In this document: piece by piece, positions 34,395 to 44,903 of the stretch
Layout: every line of letters starts with the position of its first letter
Position numbering within the stretch: position 1 is the first letter of the stretch
Origin: Adiantum capillus-veneris
Taxonomy: Eukaryota > Streptophyta > Polypodiopsida > Polypodiales > Pteridaceae
Reading direction: 5' to 3'
NCBI GenBank assembly: GCA_014529385.2
Contig: CM043959.1
Span: 93,630,529 to 93,694,528, forward strand
DNA: 64,000 nucleotides
Program-made: the position numbers and the translations under genes
The notes under the pieces: model-generated
The model's input: only the letters and a program-made list of their open reading frames with translations
Database searches by the model: none
What the model was told of the DNA's origin: nothing

Positions 34395-35018
34395 TGTTAA
34401 GGCGGTTACGCCGCTAGCGGAAGCTAAATAGCGAGAACTCAACCAACAACAGAATTTGTCAGAAGAGGACGGAGCTTGACCCGCAGGCGCATGGAAACAA
34501 CTAGGTGGGTGTCAAATCACCTACTCGACCTTCTAATGACAATCACTACTAAGGAAATCAAATCTAAGTTCTAAAATACGCAAGTGACTGAAATCCGTAC
34601 TACGAACGAATGCTATACGAAACAGGATCTAGAATCATTGAATCGATCTCAAACTCAAGGGGAAGTCTATACACTAGGTAAGAACAACACCCTAAAGACT
34701 TGAACTGCAAAATCAACCTATAACCACTCCGTGCGGTAAACGTGTATGAAGATAGGCCAAAAAATACAGGTGACCGAAACTTGACCCCGATGGTATCAAT
34801 GTGTAGCTCTACTCGTTGTGGTTCTATAGATATGCTGCACACTCCATTCCGACACACGAGTTGGAAGAAAACTCACACCGAAGCTCGTAGGAACTTACCA
34901 CACATAGAAGCCGATAGCGCGCACTCTTGGTATCTGTGCGTAGCTCTCGCCGTTGCTAACACAATGGCGGTGTCGCTTCTCCAATGGCGGCTCCGTAGCT
35001 CGCGTAGCAAGTAGATAA

Positions 35019-35081
<63 letters not shown>

Positions 35082-35368
35082 ACACAGTCACGGCGCTCCA
35101 AAAACTCACTTGATTAAATAAAACCCTCCTTTTAGGTTACAAAACTTTGGCTTATATACCTCAGCCTTGGAGGTGAGAACATCTCTAACTAATTACATCA
35201 GCAAGTGAAATTACTTCGGAATTACAAGCTGGAAACTCAATTGAGTCCCGTTACTTAATGAATGGCTCCAATCAAAATCAATGTCGGAAAGACATTTCTT
35301 ACAATCAATGGTTACAAAAGTGATGAGTGTGAGCAAAAATGTGGGTGTGATCCTCTGCTGGCTCAACA
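34395..35368 (-). repeat. 5' LTR of element A (974 bp)
   Basis: Its partner is 7471-8404. A TATA-like box on the minus strand (GGTATATAAGCC) lies at about 35150-35160. The CT tract here is 59 bp long. Confidence 0.95.
35021..35079. repeat. CT microsatellite in the 5' LTR of element A
   Basis: This is a pure (CT)n run of 59 bp, at a position where the sister LTR has 19 bp. Both LTRs were identical at insertion, so the difference arose since. Confidence 0.95.
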
Positions 35369-35541
35369 GCTGTAAAGCACAGCACGTCCCTCCTAGCGAT
35401 ACGCTCGTTTCGAGCTATCACACGGCCCATTCCACGACACGCTCTAAAAAATCTAGCCAAAAAAAAAACAAAAAACACGCAAAAAACTAGTCACAAGGCC
35501 TCCTAGAGCAGCTTTTTGACACCTTAGGGTATCAAAAGCAC

Positions 35542-37760
35542 ATGCACTTACGCTCTGGGAGGGTGCTAGAACACGAGCATATTGAGGGTGCCTCTGTTCA
35601 TACGGACACCCATTACCCATCCACGATAGGCTCTAGACCCTCAGCGGCGACACAAGGTAGCACCACCCAAGACCCTAAAATAGCCGCTAGTGATTCCTCC
35701 TCCGACTCAGAAATCATGGAAGCATACCCTACCCAAAACACTGAGAGAGAAGGCCATGCACCTCCCGAAGCTCCACAGCCTAGTACTAGTATGTTTAGTC
35801 GTTTCATGGAAACATTAGGTAGAGCTACTCGCTCGGAACCTGATGCAAATGAAGCACACGAAGGGGGTGGGGAAGTGGACTCTCCTTTCACATCGCACGT
35901 GGACCCCACACCCCCAAAGAGTGTCCATGAGGATATCCTGCCAACTTCTTACCAAGAAGGCCCTGTTGAGCTGCCTCGTTCAGAAGGCCCCCACACCTCC
36001 AATTGTACCACTTGTTTATGCTCCTCGAGTGCCGCTCCCTAGGCCTTATCCGAGTGGACCTATGCCCGGTTATGTTCCATATCCTGCATCATCCACACAT
36101 ATGCCAAGACTGGTACCCGTCCCTCTCCCACATATGATTCCAAGAGTACCTCCACCGGCCCTGCCTCCTCACATAGGTGACTTGGCAGCGTTTGCTCAAA
36201 CCATAGGTCGATCTATCGCGTAAAATATGCGTCATGCATCTGATAGAGAGCCTAGAAGTAAGGCAGTACAAATTGCCAAACTCACGCAAAAATTCAGTGG
36301 GGACGAAGATGCTAGAAAACACATTGAAGTGTTTGAACAAGTATGTGATTCCTTAGGGGAACGCAACGAACTACATAAGTGCAATGCCTTAAGCTTGACA
36401 TTAAGTGGGAAGGCTGGAGATTGGTATAGAACCCTAAGGGTGGACGAGAAAACAATCTACCCTACCCTTCGAAGGTTGTTTCTAAAGGAGTACATACGAG
36501 AAGGTGTGCTTTCGGGTGTAGCATCTTAGCTATAGAAGGCCGAACGTAAGGAAGGAGAGTCAGTAAGGGACTTCATTAGTCGTCTAAAGCACTTAAACTC
36601 TCGCTGCCCTATAAATGAGCGCTTCAACAATAACCAACTGCTTGATCGATTCATTCGAGGGTTGAGGAATGAAGGAATCTATAATGGACTAGTGATTAGA
36701 GGTATCACAACCTGGGAAGATGTCACTGCCAATGCAATCCAATTAGAGGACAACTTGATGATAGCAGGCATGAGGGTGTCTACTGACATGAGATCCACTA
36801 GCTCACAAGCCATTGAGTATGAACCCATGACTGCAAAGCCCATTGCCAATGAGCCAAAGGTATTTGAGACATTCTTGACAGACCTCACCAAGGCAATCCA
36901 AGAGTCTCTTAAGGATAATCGACCCCCTCAAAATAGTCACATGTATCCAAGAAGGGAGCAACAATGGTGTTCCATTTGCTTAGGTCCACATAGCACTAGT
37001 GAGTGCCCTACGTTTAGAGTAAAATTTAATGGAACTTGCAACGCATGTGGTAGGTATGGTCACCAAGCTAAGGATGGTTTAATGATCAAACGTATGATGG
37101 CAAATAGACCACCTGTAGCCTGGACGGATGCACCTCGAGCTCCTGTATTGATGCCTGCTCCACCTGTTGAGCAACAACCGCAACACATGGTCCCTAGATC
37201 TCAAAATGTTGTACAAGCTACACCGCTACCACCTCCTATGCTAGGACCGCAGCCCCTGCATCCAAGAGTCGCCCCTATGAACCAAGTGGGTTGCGAGCCA
37301 TCTAATGCTTATGCAGATGGCTGTGAGGAGGAAATAGACACTAGTATTGCCTACGGACTTAATATATTGGAAGAGTGTCCTATATACTACATGGAAGATT
37401 GTTGGGGGCAAGTCAAGCCGGTTTATCAACCTGCTGCTCTCGCATCCAGAGGTCAAAATATCAACACCCAGGCTAGGAGGCCACCTCTTCAATGCTACGA
37501 GTGTGGTGGACCACATCGGGCAGCGGAGTGCCCTATTAGGCTGCAAAAGAATGCTGCACTGATGCAAATGAATCAAGGGAGCACGTCTGCAATGCCAATA
37601 CTCACATGTAATCGTTGTGGCATAGATCACTTGATTGCCCAATGCCCCTATAACCCAAATGCGCCTAAAATCACACCCCTAAACTTGGTCAAAATTGCTA
37701 GTGTGACATCGCCAATACCACCCGTCGCACCCGCTTATGGGATTACACGGTCCATGCTTC
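35542..37760 (+). pseudogene. Element C gag
   Basis: The ATG at 35542 opens MHLRSGRVLEHEHIEG, a typical basic gag start. After about 145 codons the frame shifts near 35980 to continue with a Pro-rich stretch, then a capsid-like region (KLTQKFSGDEDARKHIEVFE, LSLTLSGKAGDWYRTL, RDFISRLKHLNSRCP). Stops at 36221 (TAA) and two TAG codons at 36527-36535 break it. Zinc knuckles follow: CSICLGPHSTSEC, an incomplete CNACGRYGHQ lacking its last Cys, CYECGGPHRAAEC and CNRCGIDHLIAQC. The complete ones have the same C-x2-C-x3-H-x4-C spacing as element A. Confidence 0.85.
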
Positions 37761-40226
37761 AAGGGCCAGGCCATATCCTCGAAGAGAGAGATACCGCGTC
37801 AGTTATCCAAGCAAAGAAAAAGATGACACGAAGGAAGAGGTCGCAGAATACGGGAAATTCAAAGCCAAGTTCCAAAACAAACATAGGAACAGGAGATGAC
37901 CCCGTGTATATGAATGACCTCGAGGATGATTCAGATTCAATCGAGACAATGGAGACTAGAACCAATACCACAAAGGGAAAGACCGACAAAGAAAACCGTA
38001 ACATGGAACCAAATGAAAACCGAATAAGAGAAAACCATAAAGAGCCTCTGAAAACACCACAAGTGTTTCCAAATCCAATCCAAGACCCCCAAGATAAACC
38101 GCAGGGGCAAAAAGGGAAGAATCGTAAAAAGAAGATTGGGACGTACCCAAACCCGGTAGACGAGATTGAGCAGGTGAAACATCTAAGAGGTTTAGTGGAG
38201 GAGACTCAAAGGAAACTAGAACCAGAACCCATGCATGTCAAAATTCATGACATAGTGTTTTCCACGCAAGTTCATCCACCCCACATGAACCATAGACCGT
38301 TAGCCATATCAAGTATCATCCAAGAAGGGAGTGAGGACAGGACATCAGAAAGTGAGCATACACCCTTCTTGTTGGAAAGGATGTTTAACGAAGTAATACC
38401 TAATCCCATTGAGGAATATGAGATTCCATCCTCACCAATTCCTAGTCAAGGACCTACACCCTGCAAAATGCCAATGAATGTTGCCAAACTAGTGGACTTC
38501 ATGTCTTCTGAGGTCCGAACCACGATCATAGCAAAGATGTATGGAGATCCTGAGTTATTCCTTGCACTTCGAGCATTCCTTAACAGAGATCTACGAACGG
38601 GATTACCGCAGTTTGCGCAACCAAATAGGCCTGACTCGATTATGATTGATGAGGAAAATCATGTGCAATCACTTGACTTAGATGGACACGAGTCTGTGAT
38701 TGAGGTACCCATTAACGAATTAGGGCAGTATTTTGAAGGCGACGAGTCTAATGCGACCCTACCCATCACTACCAAGGGATTAACTATAAAGGGAATTCTT
38801 GATGGTGGTGCGGGAGTTAGCATCGTTACAAAAGATTGTTGGGAATCCATGGAAAAACCCCGCCTCAGTGTTACTAACATTGTGGTAAAGATGGCAAATG
38901 GTACCATAGCCAAACCTATGGGGATGCTCAAGGATCTTAAGATCAAAGTTCTAGGACACAAGGTACGACATACGTTCATTGTAATGGATTTCTCTAAACA
39001 CCTTATGTCATATGAAATGATTTTAGGACGACCATTCATGAGGGAAGCACAAATGGTTCACGATTGGTCTAAAAATCATGTCTATTTACAATTCCAAGAC
39101 TCTGTCCTTAGAGTGGATTTTGTGACTGGTAAGGTACACCCCTTAGGGAGTAAAACCATTATTGATCATCGCTCTGACACCACAGTTCACTCGGCCCCAC
39201 TACAATATTGTTACACTTGTAAGAAGGATACAGACATTGGCCAAGATTCTCCTTACATGGATGTGTTACCGGATATGACGGAATCAGACAACGTAGACTG
39301 GGTACACCTAGCTGCAACCATAGATACCTGGGGAAATAGAGGAACCACTTGGGTCACACCAGAGGGGGAAGAGGTACCACAAATTGCACCTCTGCACCTC
39401 TGAACAAATTGTAGACCAATCTGACAGTGACATCGATAGCTCAATAGAAGACTTTGGCCAACACGACTCAGACACGGACTCCCAGAGTGAAATGGATTCT
39501 GAATCTCATGAATTAGAGAGTGGAGCAAGTTCAGAGTCAAAACATTCGAAAGGACCGAGCACATCAACCAATGATAGCTCCTCCGAGAGTGAAGAGGACA
39601 CCAACGAGGACTCCTTTAGTGAGCCAGATCTAAATGCAAATCAAAAGCAGGTCTCAAATAAGAAAAAGAAAAACTTTAAGAGGCGTCGATATCGAGCCAA
39701 TGTACGTGCTAGGATAAAAAAGAAGAGATCCTCAGCAGAATGGCTCAGTTATATAGGAGCATGTGATGCTCATCAAAAATTGGTAGACGATTGGGGTGAA
39801 TATCTCCAAAATGTTATGTGGTGTAGACCGCGACCCCATGACATAGCCCAATTAGAGATCATAGACAAGCCAAAGTTGAGCCGCACTGCAAGGAGGCGTC
39901 AAAACCAAGAGTTAGCTCGACAACACAAGAAAGCAGAAATGGAAGCACAGACCAAAGCACAACCAGAATCCACAGACTTGCATCCTGCACCAGAACATTT
40001 CAAATCTTACACCACATTGGAAGCAAAGGTTGTATACACAAAAGCCCAAAGAATACCTATCGATGGGAATAATGGAATCTATGATGGTCCGGTAATAGTT
40101 AAAGAAATAGAATTAGCCGACCCCGATGAAGAATCAAAACCTGTTTTTATTGCCCAAGACCTCAGAGAAGTTGAAGAGGCGGTCCTCAAAGAGCTTCTCA
40201 AAAAATTCAAGGACATATTCGCTTGA
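37761..40226 (+). pseudogene. Element C N-terminal protease and charged linker
   Basis: The protease-like domain shows GILDGGAGVSIVTKDCW (Asp codon 38801-38803) and YEMILGRPFM (about 39010-39040). The triad reads D-G-G instead of D-S/T-G. A frame change occurs in the overlap 39384-39403. The next 280 codons are acidic (about 39415-39640), then strongly basic, ending at KFKDIFA before TGA at 40224-40226. Element A has Trp there (DVFAWSYKDL), so TGG to TGA is the likely change. Confidence 0.8.
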
Positions 40227-40238
40227 ACATACCATGAT

Positions 40239-43200
40239 ATGAAAGGTGTTCCACCTTCTGTGGTCCAACATACAATCCCTATGATTAGCACTGCGAAGCC
40301 CGTACAACAAAGACCCTACCCGATGAATCCTAGGTACGCAAAGATCATTCAAGAAGAACTAGAAAAGCTTATCAAATGTGGGTTCATATATCCTATTGAA
40401 CACTCTGAATGGGTGTCTCCAATAGTTATCGTGCCAAAAAAGAATGGGAAACTCACGGTGTGCGTGGACCTCAAAAAAGTTAATGCAGCTACTAGAAGAG
40501 ACCATTACCCCCTACCATATTCCGAACATGTACTCGAAAGAGTTGCAGGCAAGGAAGCTTATAGCTTTCTAGATGGGTACTCAGGCTACAACCAAATCAC
40601 GATAGCGCTAGAGGACCAAGCTAAAACTGCCTTCATCACAGAATTTGGCGTGTTTGCATTTCGTGTGATGGCTTTTGGCTTAACAAATGCCCCTGCTACA
40701 TTCCAACGATTAATAAACATTGCTTTTAAGGAATATTTGAGAGAGTTTTGTGAAGCTTTCTTAGACGACCTTTGTGTTTACTCTTCTTGGAAAGAACATC
40801 TATCATGTTTGCAGAAGGTGTTTGAAAAGTGTAGGTTATATCGTATCTCATTGAACCCGTTCAAATGCCAATTTTGGGTCAAGCATGGAGTTATTTTAGG
40901 GCATATAGGATCTAAGAATGGTATCTCAACCGATGAGAGCAAAATTAAAGTGATTCTAGAGTTACCACCACCAACCAATTACAAGGGAGTTCAAAGGTTC
41001 ATGGGACACATGGGTTATTATCGACGGTTTATTTTATTTTTCGCTGAGATAGCACGTCCTTTGTACAAGCTTCTCATTGAATTTAAATGGACTAAAGAGT
41101 GTGACAAGGCCTATGAACAATTGAAGAAAACACTAGCAAGTGCTCCGATTTTAAGGACACCTAACTGGGATGTCATTTTCCATGTGCATATTGATGCATC
41201 AAACTTTGCTATTGGGTGTGTTCTCACTCAACCAGGAGAACATAAATTGGACTATCCTATTAGCTTTGCAAGTCGTCAATTGAACGATGCTGAAAGGAAC
41301 TACACCACTACAGAGCGAGAAGGTTTAGCAATGGTTTATGCAGTAAAGAAATTTCGCTACTACCTTCTGGCAAACAAGTTTGTATTTTATGTGGATCATC
41401 AAGCGTTGCTGTATCTGGTAAACAAGCCATGCTCCACAGAAAGAATCACACGATGGTTGTTAATTCTTCTGGAGTTTGATTTCACGATTGTAGTGAGACC
41501 CGGTAAAAGGTACGTCATGGCTGATCATTTGTCTCGCATACCCAATGGTGAAGCCCCTACAGGAGTTGATGATGAATTACCCGATACTTCCCTATTCATA
41601 GTTGAGACTATGCCTGAATGGAGTGAGAACATTGTTAACTTTTTAGTTAATGGTTTTCCACCCAAGGAACTTTGTAAGGATATCGCTCGAAGGCTAGTAA
41701 AAGAATGTGAACCCTATTGTTTGATTGCCGAAACTCTGTATAGACTAGGCAAGGACGATATTCTTAGGCGTTGTGCCCGCGAGGATGAATATTTGTATAT
41801 CTTGCAAGAAGCACATATGGGCATAGCAGGAGGACATTTTTCAGGAGACCTGACTCCTAGAAAGGTGCTACAATCAGGCTATTGGTGGCCAACTTTATTT
41901 AAAGATGCATCACTTTTTACAAAAGGGTGTGATGAGTGCCAACGTTACAAGACCACACAGCACAAAGACAGAATGCCCTTACATCCTATTAAAGTAACCC
42001 AACCATTTGAAAAATGGGGCTTAGACTTTGTAGGTCCAATTGGTCCCGCAGCTCGCAACACTCAATCTCGATATATTCTCGTTGCTACGGACTATGTAAC
42101 AAAGTGGGCTGAAGCTAAGGCTTCACAAAAAGCTGACGCGAGAACAACGGCTAAGTTTCTTTTTGAGAACATTATCACAAGATTTGGTTGCCCTTTTGAA
42201 ATTGTTAGTGATAATGGTACCCATTTTATAAATGAGGTAATAAGAGAGCTTACCACGACCTTTATGATATCCCACCATAAGTCTACACCTTATTACCCGC
42301 AAGCTAATGGACAAGCCGAGAGCACCAACAAGACTCTAATCTCTATTTTAACCAAGACGGTAGAAGCTCATCGCACTGATTGGGATTTGAAGTTGACATC
42401 TGCTCTATGGGCTTATCGTACTGCTTATAAAGTGGCTATTAATTGTACGCCATTCAAAATGGTATACGGCCAAGAAGCGGTTATGCCTTGGGAGTTTGTC
42501 ATTCCTAGTCTTAGGGTAGCTTCGCAACAAGGATGGAATGGTAACCCCTTAACCGAGCGTTTGTATATCTTAGAAAAACTAGACGAAGAGAGACAGTTGG
42601 CTGTGCAAAATGCTCTTGTGGAAAAAAATAGGAGAAAGAAGTGGGTTGATCGCCATGTGAAGGACAAAGACATCAAAGTTGGTGATAAAGTCCTTATGTA
42701 TGGAGTACGTAAAGAGAAGAAAAAGTTGAAATATGCTGGTAAAGAACCATATAGAGTATGTGAAATTACCCCACAAGGTACCCTTCGTGTGGAAACTCTT
42801 GATGGAGTTGAAACCATTGGATTCCTCAATGGGAGTAAATTCAAAAGATATTATGATCCTTTAAGCCAAGAAGAACTACGGGCCATTCATCAAAAGAAGG
42901 CCGCCAAAGCACAAACCGAGTTAAAGAAGATACAAGCTCAAGCTGAGGCTAAGGAGCGACAACAACGTATAAGACAAAAACGAGAGGCTAACCTTGGAGT
43001 CACAAATGCATTCCACATGGAAATCGAAGAGGATTGGTTGGACTCTGACACACCTCTACGATACCCTATTGAGTTAAATAGTGCCTATGGAAAAGTGCTA
43101 TATAACGCCTTATTGGACACGGGTGCTAAATATAATCTGCTATCCTATGGGGTGTGGTGTCAGTTAGGGAAGCCACCTCTATCTGAGAGTATTATCCAAG

Positions 43201-43244
43201 TCAAGGGTGTCAACAAGAAAAAAACTACGGTTTTTGGAATCTAG
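40239..43244 (+). pseudogene. Element C RT, RNase H, integrase and start of second retropepsin
   Basis: This open stretch of 1001 codons has RT at about 40-280 with FLDD at 174-177, and RNase H at about 316-432 (HVHIDASNFA, YVDHQALLYL, MADHLSR). The integrase zinc site is H526/H533/C564/C567, with the full catalytic set D596, D658 and E694 (D-35-E). A retropepsin-like start follows with ALLDTGAKYNLLSYGVW (D960). TAG at 43242 ends it, but the same frame resumes with the rest of the fold. Apart from the flanking stops, RT and integrase keep all catalytic residues. Confidence 0.93.
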
Positions 43245-44234
43245 CACACTTCTGTCAGTTATGACAATGGAATTGTAGCTCAAGACTTTTTGGTCATGCC
43301 TACTGGAACTATGGAGGGTAATATAAACCTAGGACGCACGTGGATGATAGCCACCAAATTCACTATTGATTGGGGGACTGGGGGTGTCACAACGCAAAAA
43401 CCAACTCTTATCCCTACCACTCAAGCCATAGTCCCTGAGATATTGCCTAAGGAAATAAAACCCAAGACATTGCATGTCCAGGAGGTTGAACCATACGTCC
43501 CCATAGCCCAACTCTCTAGATCTTCAACTGATGTAGTTGAAAGAAAGCTTGAGACACACAAGAACCATCCTAATATAACAAAGAAAGCATACAAGTGGGT
43601 CCCTAAAGCTTCTTTAGTAACCATGACTGATGCTAAAAAATGGAAGCCTCGTAAGAAACGTCCCACTCGCTCCAAGAAATGTAAGAAAACGTGGCGCTGG
43701 ATTCCTAAACGACTATTAAAAGCCCAAGGATACTATGATGGAAATGAGCAAATTTGGGTACCTAAACGTAAAATGTGTCCTTCCCTATCGACAACAAACC
43801 CATATGAGTCAAACAGCGTAACGCTAAAGCCAATGGCAGACCGTGGGAAGGGAAAGATCACAGAATGCTACACACCTAGTCCAGAGCTAGTTGGGGCTCC
43901 AAGGCAAACCCAATTTATTCCACCTAGCTCAGGAAGGGGGGAGCTCCATGAAGCTTCTAGCTCCTCATGTAATACATCCATAGAGGTAAAAGCTTCTACA
44001 CAGCCTCCATCTATAGTAATGGACCTCAATGAAGCTACAAAAGAATCCACACCTCCCAGTGTTCAAGAATCACCTGATAAACCACTTCAAGTTCGATCCT
44101 GGGAGAGTACCTTACCACCCTTGCAACTTGACGAGGCACCTAGGGTAATACAAAACTACTGGCAAAAATCCTCACCTATTACCAACTGGAACAATTGGTT
44201 TCAAAGGGTGACAAGCTCATTTCAAACGGTATGA
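43245..44234 (+). pseudogene. Element C second retropepsin C-terminal half and WxPK tail
   Basis: Directly after the TAG the frame continues with SYDNGIVAQDFLVMP and GNINLGRTWM, the likely second hydrophobic-hydrophobic-Gly strand of a retropepsin. The tail then carries YKWVPKASLV, KKWKPRKKRP, WRWIPKRLLK and EQIWVPKRKM, Trp-Pro-Lys motifs also present in element A. A Ser/Pro-rich end follows. The frame stops at 44234, eight bases before the internal purine tract. Confidence 0.75.
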
Positions 44235-44241
44235 TCTACCC

Positions 44242-44255
44242 AAGGAAGGGGGGAG
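44242..44255 (+). promoter_or_regulatory. Internal polypurine tract of element C
   Basis: AAGGAAGGGGGGAG is followed at once by TGTTTGTGG, which looks like an LTR start. It closely resembles the later tract at 46260-46271. It may be a second initiation site for plus-strand synthesis, or the scar of an older LTR junction. Confidence 0.6.
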
Positions 44256-44332
44256 TGTTTGTGGACATCCATCATTCACTTGCTTCCCTCTCAACCTTTC
44301 TCCCTGACCTCTTAATCTCCGATCTTAGGGAA

Positions 44333-44345
44333 TGTATATATAAAG
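44333..44345 (+). promoter_or_regulatory. TATA-like box upstream of the accessory ORF
   Basis: TGTATATATAAAG lies 136 bp upstream of the ATG at 44481 and about 80 bp after the internal purine tract. It could be an internal promoter or the U3 promoter of an older LTR. Confidence 0.4.
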
Positions 44346-44480
44346 CCTTATACTCACAAAAACAAGATAAAAAAGTAAAAGAGCAAGAGCCATCACACAA
44401 ATCATAAAAACAAATTATGCACAAGAACACGACCCTTGTAATATTTGCACTCTAACCATCATCTATTTGCGTGTACAGAT

Positions 44481-44903
44481 ATGGCTAGTACGCTAGAGTC
44501 ATCCACTCCTTCCTTGGGTGAGAGGTACCCTCGTTACTTTTCACAAATATTTCACATGGTCTTTCCAGTGCTTGCATGTGAATGGGATTTGATAGGTAGG
44601 CTAGCATGTGAGAGGAATTTTGAGGAGTTAGAATGGCTGATACGTCTCTTGACCACGTCTGATCCATACTTAGTAGAGAGCGTTTCTCCCATTGCACAAG
44701 CCTACCCTTTTGACCAAGATGACTATAGGCGTCTAGTGACCTTCTTAGTAAACATGGGCACCTACGATGAAGAAGAAAATTTACATGACTACACGGATGG
44801 CACATATGGTCTCATGGATGATGACTTTGTTTATCTCAACGACGAGGATAGGGGTTTAGCCTTAGGGTTTCCCCCCAACCTCTACAATATCCTATTCCCT
44901 TGA
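44481..44903 (+). CDS. Accessory protein of element C, 140 residues, unknown family
   Basis: The ATG follows a splice-acceptor-like gtgtacag by two bases, suggesting expression from a spliced transcript. The protein starts MASTLESSTPSLGERYPRY, contains a helix-rich middle (ACERNFEELEWLIRLL) and a long acidic C-terminal part (DEEENLHDYTDGTYGL). No signal peptide, membrane segment or zinc site is visible. It is uninterrupted, unlike the polyprotein upstream. It does not resemble the accessory protein of element A by eye. Confidence 0.5.
   Translation: MASTLESSTPSLGERYPRYFSQIFHMVFPVLACEWDLIGRLACERNFEELEWLIRLLTTSDPYLVESVSPIAQAYPFDQDDYRRLVTFLVNMGTYDEEENLHDYTDGTYGLMDDDFVYLNDEDRGLALGFPPNLYNILFP

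Larger units (their letters stand above)
7471..35368 (-). mobile_element. Element A: complete Ty3/gypsy LTR retrotransposon, interrupted by element B
   Basis: LTRs at 7471-8404 and 34395-35368 both run TGTTAAGG...CTCAACA. GCTGT flanks the element on both sides (7466-7470, 35369-35373), a perfect 5-bp target duplication. A primer site resembling the Asp-tRNA type and a polypurine tract abut the LTRs in the order for the minus strand. Without element B the length is about 19 kb, very long for this superfamily. Gene order is leader, gag, protease, linker, RT, RNase H, integrase, second protease-like domain, WxPK tail, spacer and accessory gene. LTRs differ at about eleven positions plus microsatellite length. 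In-frame stops and an integrase mutation make it non-autonomous now. Confidence 0.95.

Noticed and set aside
44256-44480. A solo LTR starting at 44256
   Set aside because: The start and TATA-like box fit, but no second copy, end or target duplication was found; it is kept as an alternative explanation of the internal purine tract.
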